Shown one piece after another: positions 26,411 to 36,954 of a stretch of 64,000 nt of DNA; position 1 is the first letter of the stretch; each line of letters starts with the position of its first letter. The position numbers were made by a program, and so were the translations under genes. The stretch is from Kosakonia radicincitans DSM 16656. Lineage in GTDB: Bacteria > Pseudomonadota > Gammaproteobacteria > Enterobacterales > Enterobacteriaceae. The DNA is taken from contig NZ_CP018016.1 of assembly GCF_000280495.2 (NCBI RefSeq), positions 4,030,001 through 4,094,000 of the forward strand, given 5' to 3'. Under the pieces are notes generated by a model. The model saw only the letters and a program-made list of their open reading frames with translations. It searched no databases and had not been told where the DNA came from.

Positions 26411-27912
26411 AACGTCTGCTCCTTAATGCGGGCGTGAAAGCCCTGTAGTGCTTCAATCAAAAACTGGTAATGCGCGTATTTGCGCTGGTAGGCGGCGTGC
26501 GCGGCCATATCGGGAGTGAGCGTACGAATGTCATGCTTCAGCGTTTGCTGCGCGTGGTGAAAATCGCGGAATACGCCGGTGCCAACCAGCGCCGCCAGCG
26601 CCGCGCCGAAGCAGCCGGTCTCTTCCACCTGCGGTAATTCCACCGCTAAGCCGCTGACATCCGCCAGCATCTGCATCCACACGTCGGAGTGCGCCGGGCC
26701 GCCAGTGACCCGCAACGCGCGTACCGCGGTAAAGCGTTCCCGCATGCGATTGAGGTGAGTCATATGGCAGAACACCACGCCTTCATACACCGCCTGCAAC
26801 AGATGCGCGCGGGTGTGCAGCGCCTGCATGCCGTAAAAACCGCTGGTCATCTCCAGCCCGGCGTTGCTGCCGTAGAGAAACGGCAGGAAGAACAGCTCGC
26901 TGCCTGCTTTCGGCAGGCTGGCCACCGCCTGGTTGATCTCGTCGAAAGAGATGTCTCCCCACTGAGCGGTGAGCCACTCAAGATTGCCCGAGGAAGTCGG
27001 GCTGGCTTCATGCACGATGTACTGGCCGTCATTGACGTAGCGACCGTAAACATAAGGATGCGCTTCGTGATCGCGAAGCCCGTTGGCAATGCCGCTGGTC
27101 ACCGCCCATGTTCCCATTACCGCATTGAGCCGCTGCTCATCCTGCAATCCGGCGCAGAGTGCGGTGGAAACCACATCAAACAGACCGCCAACGACGGGCG
27201 TACCCGCCGCCAGACCGGTTATGGCGGCTGCCTGAGCGGTGATTTCCCCGCAAATTTCGGCGCAGCGGACAATCGGCGGCAGCGCGGCGTCAATTTCCTG
27301 AATACCCAGCCACTGCGACAATCGTGCGTCGTAGCGCTGGCTTTCCATGTTGTAGAGATTGGATTCGGAGATATTGCTCTCTTCGCAGCCTTTGCGACCG
27401 GTCAGGCACCAGCGTAAATAGTCGTGCCCCATCATCACGCAGCCAATCTGTGCATAACGGTGTGGTTCGTTCTCCTTCATCCAACGCAGCAGCGAAACCG
27501 GGTGCCCGGTCCATAACGTCTGGCGGGTAAGCGGATAGAGTTTTTGCGGGATGTCATCAGCACGCCAGCGGCGGACAATATCCAGGGCCCGGCGATCGGA
27601 GGACAAGATCGCCGTTCCCAATGGCTGGTCGTTTTTACCGAGCAGAAATAATCCTTTTCCCTGTGCCGAAATCCCCACGCCGCGAATAAGTTTCCCTGGT
27701 GTGTGGGTCTGTTTTAGCAGGCGGGAAATCGTTTCGGCACACGTCGTCCACAGCGCGTGCATATCGCGCTCGGCATAGCCTGGTTGCGGGCTGAGCGTTT
27801 TCAATGGCTGGCGCTCAATGCCGTGCTCCCGGCCCTGGCTGTCATATAAACCGGCTTTCAGATAAGTACCGCCACAATCGATACCCAACCAGAAGGTCTC
27901 TTTTTCACTCAT
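26407..27912 (-). CDS. lyxK: L-xylulose/3-keto-L-gulonate kinase LyxK (FGGY family)
   Basis: FGGY sugar kinase of 501 residues (E. coli LyxK 498). It phosphorylates L-xylulose and probably 3-keto-L-gulonate, feeding SgbH. The start at MSEKETFWLGIDCGGTYLKAG fits the family N-terminus. The track frame runs 19 codons further upstream without support. Motifs: ATP-binding IDCGGTYLKA, MGHDYLRWCLTG, and the C-terminal VTGGPAHSDVWMQMLADVSG. The gene lies 69 bases behind the MFS transporter gene. Confidence 0.92.
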   Translation of the reverse strand: MSEKETFWLGIDCGGTYLKAGLYDSQGREHGIERQPLKTLSPQPGYAERDMHALWTTCAETISRLLKQTHTPGKLIRGVGISAQGKGLFLLGKNDQPLGTAILSSDRRALDIVRRWRADDIPQKLYPLTRQTLWTGHPVSLLRWMKENEPHRYAQIGCVMMGHDYLRWCLTGRKGCEESNISESNLYNMESQRYDARLSQWLGIQEIDAALPPIVRCAEICGEITAQAAAITGLAAGTPVVGGLFDVVSTALCAGLQDEQRLNAVMGTWAVTSGIANGLRDHEAHPYVYGRYVNDGQYIVHEASPTSSGNLEWLTAQWGDISFDEINQAVASLPKAGSELFFLPFLYGSNAGLEMTSGFYGMQALHTRAHLLQAVYEGVVFCHMTHLNRMRERFTAVRALRVTGGPAHSDVWMQMLADVSGLAVELPQVEETGCFGAALAALVGTGVFRDFHHAQQTLKHDIRTLTPDMAAHAAYQRKYAHYQFLIEALQGFHARIKEQTL

Positions 27913-27981
27913 CTTTATGCTCTCGTTGTTATTGCCGCTTATCTGTATGCCCGGTAAGCACCGCGCCACCGGGCATCGCGG

Positions 27982-29301
27982 TCAGGCTTCGCGTTTGCGC
28001 GCGCCGAGCGGGTTAACGGCTGCGTTTCCCGCATCGCACTTCGCTGGCAGCAACAGCGCCATCAACGCGGCGAGCGCCAGGGAAATTGCCAGGCAATAGA
28101 CCCCGGCATCTTTGCTGTAGAGGTTGATCAGCACACCCACCGCATACGGGCCGCAGAAACCGCCAAGGTTACCCAGTGCGTTAATCACGCCACGCGCGCC
28201 ACCGGCCATTTCCGCGCTGAACAGCCGCGCCGGAATGGTCCAGAACACGCCCGCCGCCGATTGCAGGAAGAAGCCGCAGCCAACCAGCGCCGTATAGGAG
28301 AGCCAGATGCTCTCTTTCAGCGCCACCGACAAGAACATGCACAGTGCAAACCCCACCAGTGGCAACGAGACAAACAGCTTGCGTTTACCGGTACGGTCAG
28401 AGAGGGAAGAGAAGATAAACATCCCGGCAATTGCGCCGATGTACGGCAGAATGGCCAGCATGCCCACCTGCCCCATGGTGCGGTGAGTAAGTTCTTTCAG
28501 AATGGTGGGCAGCCACAGGGTGTAGCCGTAGATGCCGGTCTGGTAGAAGAAGTTGAGCGCAATCAGTTGCCACATGGTTCTGTCGGAGAGCACGGCGCTC
28601 AGCGAGGCGTTCTTCACCTCTTTCCCGGCAATCGCGCGCTGCTCTGCCGCCAGCGTCTCAACCAGATATTTTTTCTCGCTCTCCGAGATCCAGCGCGCTT
28701 CCTGCGGACGGTCATAGATAGTCATCGCCCATAGCACCAGCACCACAATGGAGAGCAGCCCTTCGATGATAAACAGCCAGCGCCAGTCCAGCGCGGTAAT
28801 GATCCAGCCGGAGAGCGGCGCGGTGACGATACCGGCAATCGGCACAAACATGATCACAATCGCGTTGGCGCGGCCACGTTCCGCATCCGGGAACCAGTTG
28901 CTGATCATCGTCAGCACCACCGGCAGCATGCCGCCTTCCGCCACGCCGAGTAAAAAGCGCAGTGCCAGTAACTGATACTGGTTGGTGACCAACCCGGTCA
29001 GTACCGAGATCACCGCCCAGGCCACCAGCGACCAGCCGATAAATTTCTTGCCGCTACCGTGCACAGCAATTTTGCCGCCAGGCACCTGCAAGAAGAGATA
29101 ACCGATAAAGAAAATTCCCCCGGCGAGACCGGCCATCGACGCGGTAATACCGAGTTCCTGATCCATCCCGCCGGGCATGGCAAACGCGATATTCACGCGG
29201 TCCATATAGGAAATAATGCAAGCGATAAGAATCGGGGGAATTATTCTTAACCAGCGCTGATGCGGAATATCCGCAGGTGTAGAGTAAGAGGATGTATTCA
29301 T
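27982..29301 (-). CDS. yiaX2: MFS sugar-acid transporter of the yia operon (YiaX2-like)
   Basis: A 439-residue anion:cation symporter-type MFS protein with about 12 membrane segments. The signature ISYMDRVNIAFAMPGGMDQELGI in TM1 and the motif FIGYLFLQVPGGKIAVHG are typical of hexuronate, galactonate and related transporters. The ATG at 29301 is preferred over 29310, which would leave no room for the ribosome site. Klebsiella oxytoca has a yiaX2 gene at the same operon position, which is the basis of the name. In E. coli a TRAP system (yiaMNO) fills this role instead. The substrate is inferred as a gulonate-type sugar acid. Confidence 0.85.
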   Translation of the reverse strand: MNTSSYSTPADIPHQRWLRIIPPILIACIISYMDRVNIAFAMPGGMDQELGITASMAGLAGGIFFIGYLFLQVPGGKIAVHGSGKKFIGWSLVAWAVISVLTGLVTNQYQLLALRFLLGVAEGGMLPVVLTMISNWFPDAERGRANAIVIMFVPIAGIVTAPLSGWIITALDWRWLFIIEGLLSIVVLVLWAMTIYDRPQEARWISESEKKYLVETLAAEQRAIAGKEVKNASLSAVLSDRTMWQLIALNFFYQTGIYGYTLWLPTILKELTHRTMGQVGMLAILPYIGAIAGMFIFSSLSDRTGKRKLFVSLPLVGFALCMFLSVALKESIWLSYTALVGCGFFLQSAAGVFWTIPARLFSAEMAGGARGVINALGNLGGFCGPYAVGVLINLYSKDAGVYCLAISLALAALMALLLPAKCDAGNAAVNPLGARKREA

Positions 29302-29353
29302 AATTAGCATCTCGTTAAAAGTAACAGGTATGCGATGACAGAGTTTGTTGTAT

Positions 29354-30283
29354 TTATTGTCTGGCTTTATTTAATGCGGTAATGCCGTCGCGTAATATCG
29401 CGACGCGATGGTCAACACTGACCCTGGCATCAATTTCCAGTAATTTAATGCCGCTGAATAATAAATTATCGTTTGCCGTGGCGTTAAATAACGCGCTGGC
29501 ACGATCGACCGTTAATAAACTCTCGGCGCAAAACGGAGCAAATGGCGCGTGCAAATCCTGCCATTCACCGTACGCGCCCTGCTGCGTGGTGCCGGAGAAC
29601 ATCAAGCCGCGCAATTTCCCGGCCTGTTGCGCCCGTTGCGTATGGCTGAGCGGCAGTGTCGTATTGCGCCCTTCAATAGCGGAGCGCGCCCAGTTAATGC
29701 ACACGCCAACCTCCACGCCCGCCAGCGTTTCCAGTACATTTTCCAGCGGCAAAAAGCCCTTACGTGGAGCGGGCTGGTTCATTGCATCGCAATGTTCGAG
29801 CACCAGCTCGCAATCCCAGTCCCAGCGGGCAATTTCCGCGATTGATCGGGCAAATGCGTCGGTAGCTTGTTCCACGCTGGCATTACCCGCCAGCGGCGCG
29901 GCCTGCATCTCCAGCGCGATGATTTTGCCGGGAAAACGGGCGTTGACCGCGCGGATTTTGTTATGCAGATGGCGGTAATAATCAACGCAGGCGCGGCGCT
30001 GTTCTTCATCGCTGGAGGCGAGGCCAAAACCGCCGTTCGACGCGCGGCGACGCATGGTTTCCATCACCGCTGTCACCACTATCTGCCACTCGCCCGGCGT
30101 GTGTTTCAGCAGCCACTCATCGCCAAGCGGGTGCAGATTCTCCAGACAAGGCTGTTCCAGCCCGGCAATGTGCGGCGTATCCGCCAGTTGCCGCCAGAAA
30201 TCCCGTTCCTGCTCTTCACCCTGTTGGTGAAACGACGGCGCGCAGGGATACGCACCGATAATATAACCGGCATTATTATTCAT
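29354..30283 (-). CDS. yiaX1: DUF4862 family protein (YiaX1-like)
   Basis: A 309-residue cytoplasmic protein starting [20 protein letters not shown]. Its plan resembles a TIM-barrel sugar isomerase-like protein: alternating strands and helices with [24 protein letters not shown] and [13 protein letters not shown]. The family is called DUF4862 and has no proven activity. K. oxytoca carries an equivalent open frame (yiaX1) between yiaL and yiaX2. It probably acts on an intermediate of the same pathway. GGAGCGAAAT precedes the ATG. Confidence 0.75.
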   Translation of the reverse strand: MNNNAGYIIGAYPCAPSFHQQGEEQERDFWRQLADTPHIAGLEQPCLENLHPLGDEWLLKHTPGEWQIVVTAVMETMRRRASNGGFGLASSDEEQRRACVDYYRHLHNKIRAVNARFPGKIIALEMQAAPLAGNASVEQATDAFARSIAEIARWDWDCELVLEHCDAMNQPAPRKGFLPLENVLETLAGVEVGVCINWARSAIEGRNTTLPLSHTQRAQQAGKLRGLMFSGTTQQGAYGEWQDLHAPFAPFCAESLLTVDRASALFNATANDNLLFSGIKLLEIDARVSVDHRVAILRDGITALNKARQ

Positions 30284-30307
30284 ATTTCGCTCCTGCTCAG
30301 TGGCAAA

Positions 30308-30784
<477 letters not shown>

Positions 30785-31783
30785 TTACAGCGCCTGGATT
30801 TTGGCCCACACGCTGTCATCCACGGTGATGCCATTGCGACGGTTCTCTTCCAGCAGGCGAGTAAACTCGTGGCCCGGCAGGCGAACCGGCGCATTTTCAT
30901 CAGCGCGTTCCGCGGTGGTGATGTAATCCATAATGCGTTGTAGCTTGGCATCGCGCGAAGCGCCGTCTATCAGCTTATCGACTTCAATGGCGATAAAGAC
31001 TTGCGAAATACCGTATTCATCGCTGTTATCCTCCGTCACTTCCGCGACAGATGCGCCATCAGAAAGCAGCGTGGCAATCATATCCAGCACAATCGACAGG
31101 CCAGAACCTTTCCAGTAACCCATCGGCAGGATGCGACGGTTTTTCTCAATCACGCCCGGCTCTTTCGTCAGGTTGCCGTCATCATCGAAGCCGCCATCCA
31201 CCGGGAGCTTGCGCCCGGCCAGCCGGTTCACTTCCAGCATGCCGTAGGAAAACATCGACATCGACATATCCACCATGGTGATCGGCGTGGAGGGAATGGC
31301 GACGATCAGCGGGTTAGTGCCGATACGGCACTCTTTTGCGCCCCACGGCGGCATCACGGCGATGGAGTTGGTCCAGCAGATACCGATATAACCTCTCTCC
31401 GCCGCCTGCCAGCCATAACTGCCGCCGCGCATCCAGTGGTTGGCGTTACGCACCGCCACCAGGCCAATGCCGTGATCCGACGCCAGTTCGATAGCGCGAT
31501 CCATCATCTTTTTCGCCGTCAGATTGCCAATCGAGCGCTGTGCATCCCACTGTTCAATCGCGCCAAGATTGGCGATGCGCTTAGCCTGCGCCTCCGGAAT
31601 GATGTCGCCGGCATCCAGTTGCTGAATAAAACGCGGGAAGCGGTTAACGCCGTGGGAATAAACGCCGGATTCGGTGGTGCGGGCGAACATTTCTGCACAG
31701 GCATCGGCAGTCTCTTCACGCACCTTGCGGGAAAGCAGCACGCGTTTGAAAGCGTGTTTCAGCTCTTCGAAGGTCACCTTCAT
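30785..31783 (-). CDS. yiaK: 2,3-diketo-L-gulonate reductase YiaK
   Basis: NAD(H)-dependent reductase of the LDH2/malate dehydrogenase type, 332 residues like E. coli YiaK (DlgD). It reduces 2,3-diketo-L-gulonate to 3-keto-L-gulonate. The start [17 protein letters not shown] has CAGGAG upstream; the 34 extra codons further up do not match the family. Motifs: [14 protein letters not shown] with the catalytic-type His, [19 protein letters not shown], and [14 protein letters not shown]. It is the first gene of the operon, divergent from yiaJ. Confidence 0.94.
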   Translation of the reverse strand: MKVTFEELKHAFKRVLLSRKVREETADACAEMFARTTESGVYSHGVNRFPRFIQQLDAGDIIPEAQAKRIANLGAIEQWDAQRSIGNLTAKKMMDRAIELASDHGIGLVAVRNANHWMRGGSYGWQAAERGYIGICWTNSIAVMPPWGAKECRIGTNPLIVAIPSTPITMVDMSMSMFSYGMLEVNRLAGRKLPVDGGFDDDGNLTKEPGVIEKNRRILPMGYWKGSGLSIVLDMIATLLSDGASVAEVTEDNSDEYGISQVFIAIEVDKLIDGASRDAKLQRIMDYITTAERADENAPVRLPGHEFTRLLEENRRNGITVDDSVWAKIQAL

Positions 31784-31840
31784 TTTTTTCTCCTGATTGC
31801 ATCGAACATCTGTGCTTTTTTTATACCCCTGAATTTCAAA

Positions 31841-31861
31841 ATACGAAATAGCATTCCGTAT
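31841..31861. promoter_or_regulatory. Candidate YiaJ (IclR-type) operator
   Basis: ATACGAAATAGCATTCCGTAT is a 21-base imperfect palindrome (ATACG-AAT...ATT-CGTAT) 58 bases before yiaK. IclR-family repressors bind dyads of this kind between the divergent regulator and operon. The match to a YiaJ consensus is not known to me. Confidence 0.5.
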
Positions 31862-32028
31862 AGTAAAATTCAGATATGTGATCATCGCGTCACTTTAAAT
31901 TTCTAAGTTGATTACTATCAATGAGTTACAAACGTACCGTGATTTTGTGTGGCCCGTTCCATTTTGCGTTAGTATTGAAGCTGGCAAATTTAACGGGTCC
32001 GTAAGTGGCAGGAAGCGAGAGCGCATCA

Positions 32029-32826
32029 ATGCAAGAAGAAAAAGAGAAACCGTCGGGTAGCCAAAGCCTGTTTCGGGGATTACAACTGCTGGATATTCTG
32101 AGTAACTACCCAAATGGATGCCCGTTAGCGCATCTTTCTGAGCTGGCGCAGTTGAACAAAAGTACGGTGCACCGCCTGTTGCAGGGGCTGCAATCCTGCG
32201 GCTATGTCAAACCCGCACCGGCGGCAGGCAGTTACCGTTTAACCACCAAATGCATCGCCATTGGGCAAAAGGCGTTGTCGTCATTAAACATCATTCATGT
32301 TGCCGCGCCGCATCTTGAAGCGCTGAACCTGGAGATCGGTGAAACCATCAACTTCTCCAACCGCGAAGATGATCACGCGATCCTGATTTATAAACTTGAG
32401 CCGACCACCGGCATGCTGAGAACGCGGGCATATATCGGCCAGCACCAGGAGCTGTATTGCTCGGCGATGGGCAAAATCTACCTGGCTTATGGCCGCCCGG
32501 AGTATGTTGTCGAGTACTGGACAAACCACCGGGAGAGGATCAAGCCGCTCACCCGCTACACCATCGATAAGCTCGATGTGATGCAGCAGGAGTTGCAGGA
32601 AATTCGTGCGCAGCAGTGGGCAAAAGACAGGGAAGAGAATGAGTTAGGCGTCTCCTGCCTCGCGGTGCCAGTGTTCGATATTCAGGGCCGCGTGCCATAC
32701 GCCGTCTCCATTTCACTCTCCACCTCGCGGCTGGAATTGTTAGGTGAAGCACGTCTGCTTGCGGCGCTGAAAAATACCGCCAGAGCGATTTCCCAGGAAC
32801 TGGGCTACGAAGAAAAAACAGCCTGA
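32029..32826 (+). CDS. yiaJ: IclR-family repressor YiaJ of the yia operon
   Basis: A 265-residue transcriptional regulator. The winged helix SQSLFRGLQLLDILSNYPNGCPLAHLSELAQLNKSTVHRLLQGL is followed by the effector domain with CSAMGKIYLAYG and ELGVSCLAVPVFDIQGRVPYAVSIS. It is close to E. coli YiaJ. The ATG at 32029 has GAGAG seven bases before it; a GTG at 32005 would add eight residues and is the alternative. It is divergent from yiaK and should repress that operon until an intermediate binds. Confidence 0.93.
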   Translation: MQEEKEKPSGSQSLFRGLQLLDILSNYPNGCPLAHLSELAQLNKSTVHRLLQGLQSCGYVKPAPAAGSYRLTTKCIAIGQKALSSLNIIHVAAPHLEALNLEIGETINFSNREDDHAILIYKLEPTTGMLRTRAYIGQHQELYCSAMGKIYLAYGRPEYVVEYWTNHRERIKPLTRYTIDKLDVMQQELQEIRAQQWAKDREENELGVSCLAVPVFDIQGRVPYAVSISLSTSRLELLGEARLLAALKNTARAISQELGYEEKTA

Positions 32827-33120
32827 TTGCACGACGCCGGAAAGCCACGACTTTCCGGCCGATCGCAGAAGATCCTTCGCATCATGCCTGGTAACGCGCC
32901 AAACATCAGCAGGTGCATCTTCAGCACCGCGCTTTTTGTCGCCGTAGTTCAGTTGCGTCAGCACGACAAAATTCCAGGAAATGGCTAACGTTACTGCTAC
33001 CGAATAGATATCTCATAGATGGGCATCACTTAACCCGCAGATAAAAACAGGTTAATACGCGGATATATTGCCACGGAAATATTAGCAGGCAACATCGAGC
33101 TGCCAGTAATAATCCGATAC
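32827..33120. other. Intergenic region after yiaJ
   Basis: About 290 bases. The first part holds a short dyad CCGGAAAGCC-acga-CTTTCCGGCC right after the stop that may end the yiaJ transcript. Beyond that I see no gene, repeat or site. Confidence 0.4.
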
Positions 33121-33548
33121 TTAAGGTAAGTTGCCGGTTTCTTTGTTTTCTTCGCCAGTAATTTTATTTCCATTTCTGGCAAAATGGATCAACCGAAGCA
33201 GAAAAGGCCATAACGTTGTCACGACCATCAGAATGGTGAGTAATAAGGGAGTTAATTTCAGTTTAGCAATAAAAATGCAGTATCCGCGCCACAATCAACC
33301 CAAACAGGTTAAATTTTTGAGGGTCATTGTTGGTGGCAACAACATCACTGGTAAAAAGCTGATCACAACCACCGCGCAAAAGAACATAAATTAGATATAA
33401 AACAAGCCAATAAATTTAACGACATCCATTGATATTTTTTATAAAAAAAGACAAAAGTAGCTATGATTGCAATTAAAATTAATGCAATCCAGAAGGTGAT
33501 GATTAGTTTGCTGTGTGAGTCAGTAAAAACAAAAAATATAATTAACAT
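33121..33548 (-). pseudogene. Decayed small membrane protein gene
   Basis: On the minus strand an AT-rich stretch codes for hydrophobic segments spread over two frames. The first part reads MLIIFFVFTDSHSKLIITFW and ILIAIIATFVFFYKKYQW. The sense then shifts to a frame reading KFIGLFYI-stop-FMFFCAVVVISFLPVMLLPP, and LTCLG-stop-LWRGYCIFIAKLKL, ending LLLTILMVVTTLWPFLLRLI and HFARNGNKITGEENKETGNLP. One frameshift and two in-frame stops are needed to join it, so it looks like a broken gene for a protein of about 140 residues with three or four membrane segments. The original function is unknown. Confidence 0.5.
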
Positions 33549-33710
33549 GCGCTAATTAAGCTCTGCACAATTTCATTATCACTACTAATTAATAATAATA
33601 TTAAAACATACCCAGTGGCTTCACCAGCGCTTTTAAAAATATAGGATTTTCCTTGATTCTTTATTACGATGAGCTTGCTGTGCCATGTTGGCTTATCAGG
33701 TAAGGAAGAG

Positions 33711-34184
33711 ATGGATAACAGAATACAGGCAGCGATCACGCTGCGAAAACAGGGCGAGTACGAACAAAGCCGCCAGGCGCTGAAAGTGCTTGTCGCGGAA
33801 CCGACGCTACGCGCGCTGGCGTTGCTGAATATCGCCTGGTCGTATGATAACGAAGGTAATGAGCAGGAAGCAGAGCATTGGTACCGTGCCGCACTGGAAG
33901 CGGGGCTGACAGGCGAAGATGAATTTGAAGCCCGCTTTGGCCTGGCCTCAACGCTGCGCTGCCTGGGGCAGTACGCGCAGGCGAAAATCCTGTTTGAAGA
34001 GATCCTTACCCACTGGCCGCAGGCTACAGAGGTAAGGCCATTGTATGCTTTGTGCCTGCACAATCTCGGCGAACATCAACAGGCGGTCAGCTTGCTGCTT
34101 AACTGTATTGCGCAGCACCCGGATGCGCGCACCGCGCCTTACGCCAGAGCGCTGCGCGAATACGCACAACGCCCTGAAGGTTGA
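33711..34184 (+). CDS. Tetratricopeptide-repeat protein
   Basis: A 157-residue soluble protein made of helix pairs: AAITLRKQGEYEQSRQALKVLV, LLNIAWSYDNEGNEQEAEHWYRAALEAG, GLASTLRCLGQYAQAKILFEEILTHWP and ALCLHNLGEHQQAVSLLLNCIAQHP, which is four TPR units. Such proteins are scaffolds. The start MDNRIQAA has AGGTAAGGAAGAG upstream and is better than the earlier in-frame ATG at 33669. It stands alone and converges with the MHS transporter gene one base away. Confidence 0.85.
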   Translation: MDNRIQAAITLRKQGEYEQSRQALKVLVAEPTLRALALLNIAWSYDNEGNEQEAEHWYRAALEAGLTGEDEFEARFGLASTLRCLGQYAQAKILFEEILTHWPQATEVRPLYALCLHNLGEHQQAVSLLLNCIAQHPDARTAPYARALREYAQRPEG

Positions 34185-34185
34185 G

Positions 34186-35460
34186 CTACCGATGCTGTTT
34201 CTGCGCTTGCCACAGCGCCATGACGCTGAGGAATACCGTCACCATCAGATACAGCCCCGGAGCGAAGTGGCTACCAGTGGCGCTGATCAACAGCGTACAG
34301 ATAAACGGTGCGAAACCGCCAAACACCGTTACCGCCACGTTATAGCTGATCGACATGCCGCTGGCGCGGGTCGATACCGGGAAGATATCGGCCATCAGCG
34401 ACGGAATGGTCGAGAAGTAAATCGATTTCAGCAGCGCCATCCAGCCTACCAACAAGGCCAGTGACAGCGGCGTGACGTTCAGGCTGGTCAGCCAGAAAGC
34501 GGGCAGTAGCGTGAACGCCATCAGCACCAGCGCCACCCACAGCAACTTCACGCGACCAACACGTTCAGCCAGCAGGCCGCCAATTGGCGTTACCACTGTC
34601 AGGATCACCCCGGCCAGCAGCGTGGCGCTATACGCGGAGGACGGCGGCAAACCCAGGCTTTTCGTCGCCCACGTCGGCACGTAGTTGAGCATATAGTTGA
34701 TCGCCGTCGAAACCACCATCAGGCCAATCGCCAGCAGCACCAGTCGCTTCTGCGCGCCGAGCAGCAGTTTCACCGGATGGGCAGGTTTTTCTGCCTGAGC
34801 GTAGGCTGCCGGTTCATGAACATGACGGCGGATCCACAGCCCGACCGGGCCAATCAGCAGGCCAAAGGCAAACGGAATTCGCCAGCCCCACTCCTGCAAC
34901 TGCTCCGTTGTCAGCCACTGCGCCAGCCCCAGACCAAACGCGGAGGCCAGCAACGTGCTCGCGCCCTGCGTGGCAAACTGCCAGCTGGCGATAAAAGCTT
35001 TGCGTTCGGGAAAGTGTTCCACCAGAAACGCCGTCGAACTGCCAAACTCACCGCCCGCCGAAAAGCCCTGAATCAACCGTGCGACCAGAATCAACAGCGG
35101 TGCGGCAACGCCCAGCGTGGCATAGCCGGGCATAAACGTGATCATCGCGCCGCCGAGCATCATCAAATTGATCGACAGCAGCAGCGACGCTTTGCGCCCG
35201 TGTTTGTCGGCATACGACCCCAGCACAATCGCGCCCAGCGGGCGGATCAGAAAGGCGACGCCAAAGCTGCCAAAGGCCAGCAGCAGTGACACTGTCGGGT
35301 TAGCGGTCGGGAAAAAGACATGGGCGATATAGCTGGCAAAAAAGCCGTAAACCGCAATATCAAACCACTCCAGCGCGTTGCCAATACAGGTAGCGAAAAG
35401 AGTTTTATAGAGGCTCGGACGGGTACCGCCCTGATCCATTTCTCGAGCCAACGTACTCAT
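34186..35460 (-). CDS. MFS transporter, metabolite:H+ symporter (MHS) family
   Basis: A 424-residue, 12-segment transporter. The MHS features are clear: CIGNALEWFDIAVYGFFASYIAHVFFP in TM1, GSYADKHGRKASLLLSINLM in loop 2-3 and GGEFGSSTAFLVEHFPERKA in TM5. Relatives move proline, betaine, shikimate, citrate or dicarboxylates. The ATG overlaps the stop of the M20 peptidase gene, so transporter and peptidase probably handle the same amide or dipeptide-like substrate. That link is inference. Confidence 0.88.
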   Translation of the reverse strand: MSTLAREMDQGGTRPSLYKTLFATCIGNALEWFDIAVYGFFASYIAHVFFPTANPTVSLLLAFGSFGVAFLIRPLGAIVLGSYADKHGRKASLLLSINLMMLGGAMITFMPGYATLGVAAPLLILVARLIQGFSAGGEFGSSTAFLVEHFPERKAFIASWQFATQGASTLLASAFGLGLAQWLTTEQLQEWGWRIPFAFGLLIGPVGLWIRRHVHEPAAYAQAEKPAHPVKLLLGAQKRLVLLAIGLMVVSTAINYMLNYVPTWATKSLGLPPSSAYSATLLAGVILTVVTPIGGLLAERVGRVKLLWVALVLMAFTLLPAFWLTSLNVTPLSLALLVGWMALLKSIYFSTIPSLMADIFPVSTRASGMSISYNVAVTVFGGFAPFICTLLISATGSHFAPGLYLMVTVFLSVMALWQAQKQHR

Positions 35461-36881
35461 TGCGCACCTCCGGCCTGATGTAAACGGTGGCGCGCCAGCA
35501 GCTCTGCGCCCTGCTCGCCTAAATCCCAGAATAAACGCGTCATGATCGCCAGCCCTTCGCGGGCGATGGCGACCGGCAGATGCTCATCCGGCGCATGCTG
35601 GCCACAGGCCGGATAAGAGTGCGGCACCCACAGCGTCGGCAGACCTAAAATCCCGGCGAACACATCGTTGGGCAAGGAGCCGCCGAGGTTTGGCAGCAGC
35701 GCCGGTTTGTTGGCGCTGGTCTCCGCCATCGCCTCCAGCACCCAGTGCACCAGCGGATCGGTCGGGTCAAAGCGGGTTGCTGGTGTACCACGCACTTCAC
35801 TGAGGGTGACCATCGAAAAGCCGTGCGCATCGAGATGCGCGCGCAGCGCATGTTCCAGTTGTTGCCAGTCAGTGCCAACAACAAAACGTAGCTGGCAGAC
35901 CGCCGTCGCGTGGCCGGGAATAGCGTTCATCGGCTGCGCCGGGTTGCCGGTGAGAAACGACAGCACTTCCAGCGTGTTCCAGCCAAACAATTTCTCGGCA
36001 GCAGTTAAGCCCGGCTCACCCCAGTTTGCATCGGTCGCCGGATCGTTTTTACCGCTCGCAGGCGTGATATCCGCGAGGATCGCTTTCAGTTCCGCTGTCA
36101 GCGCGGGTGGTTTCAGCGCGGCAATCTGGATTTCGCCTTTGCCGTCCACCAGGCTGGCGATGGCGTTCGCCAGTTGCGTTCCGGGGTTGCTCAGCAAACC
36201 GCCCCAGTTACCGGAGTGGTAATCTTTGGCGCGGGCATGAATGGTCAGACGGAAGTTGGCGCAACCGCGCGAGCCAAGAAACAGCGTCGGGCGATCGGCG
36301 CTCAGGCGCGGGCCATCAGAGGCGATAAACAGGTCGGCGTTAAGGCGCGTTTTTAACTGCTTGCACACCTCCGCCAGCCCCGGCGAGCTCATCTCTTCAC
36401 CCATCTCGCACAGCCAGACGCAGTTAAAACCCAGACGCCCGTTACGCGCGTGATACACCTGCGCCAGCGCCGCCAGATTCACCGAGTGCTGGCCTTTGTT
36501 ATCCGCCGTACCACGCCCATACCAGTTGCCATCGCGCTCGGTCAACGTCCATGGCGAAAGCCCTTCGGCCCAGCGTTCATCATCGCCAAACACCACATCG
36601 CCGTGGCCGTAGCACATCACCGTCGGCAAGGCGGGATCTTCCTGATAGCTGGCAAGCAAAAATGGCCGCGCGGCGTTCACCGGATTCGCGATGATCTCGG
36701 TTTGAAAGCCCATTTCGTGAAACGCCGGAATAAACGCCTCGTCGTAGTAACGACGTAATGCTTCGTCGCGATCGGTGCGCTGGCTCTCACTGGGGATCGC
36801 CACGCGTGCGGCAAGCGTTTCTTTGAAGTGGCCGCTATCAAACCACGCCAGCGCCTGCGCAATAATTTGTTGTGTTGTCAT
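35457..36881 (-). CDS. M20-family zinc metallopeptidase/deacylase
   Basis: A 474-residue cytoplasmic hydrolase of the ArgE/DapE/CPG2 fold. The dinuclear metal residues are visible: His in YGHGDVV, Asp in WYGRGTADNKGQHS, GluGlu in CEMGEEMSSPG and a C-terminal His in YPACGQHAPDEHLP. The lid domain is included (LTIHARAKDYHSGNWGG). The substrate is not predictable; dipeptides and N-acyl amino acids are typical. A palindrome fitting a LysR-type box lies 57-73 bases upstream. It is the first gene of a two-gene operon with the MHS transporter. Confidence 0.88.
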   Translation of the reverse strand: MTTQQIIAQALAWFDSGHFKETLAARVAIPSESQRTDRDEALRRYYDEAFIPAFHEMGFQTEIIANPVNAARPFLLASYQEDPALPTVMCYGHGDVVFGDDERWAEGLSPWTLTERDGNWYGRGTADNKGQHSVNLAALAQVYHARNGRLGFNCVWLCEMGEEMSSPGLAEVCKQLKTRLNADLFIASDGPRLSADRPTLFLGSRGCANFRLTIHARAKDYHSGNWGGLLSNPGTQLANAIASLVDGKGEIQIAALKPPALTAELKAILADITPASGKNDPATDANWGEPGLTAAEKLFGWNTLEVLSFLTGNPAQPMNAIPGHATAVCQLRFVVGTDWQQLEHALRAHLDAHGFSMVTLSEVRGTPATRFDPTDPLVHWVLEAMAETSANKPALLPNLGGSLPNDVFAGILGLPTLWVPHSYPACGQHAPDEHLPVAIAREGLAIMTRLFWDLGEQGAELLARHRLHQAGGAQ

Positions 36882-36937
36882 GTTGTTTGCCCTGTCTGAT
36901 TTGCTGCCGATGGCGCAAATATCTGTTGTTGTCTTTT

Positions 36938-36954
36938 TGTTCTAAACCAGAACA
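36938..36954. promoter_or_regulatory. Palindrome TGTTCT-N5-AGAACA upstream of the M20 operon
   Basis: The 17-base dyad TGTTCT-aaacc-AGAACA also fits the general LysR-type pattern T-N11-A. It lies 57 bases before the peptidase ATG and may be bound by the LysR protein encoded 1.1 kb away, though that is a guess. Confidence 0.45.

Noticed and set aside
31875..31893. CRP-like site TGTGATCATCGCGTCACT between yiaJ and yiaK
   Set aside because: The two half-sites are separated by eight bases instead of six, so it does not fit the CRP consensus.
33131..33394. An 87-codon plus-strand frame after yiaJ
   Set aside because: No ribosome site and it lies opposite the remains of a minus-strand membrane gene, which explains the open frame better.
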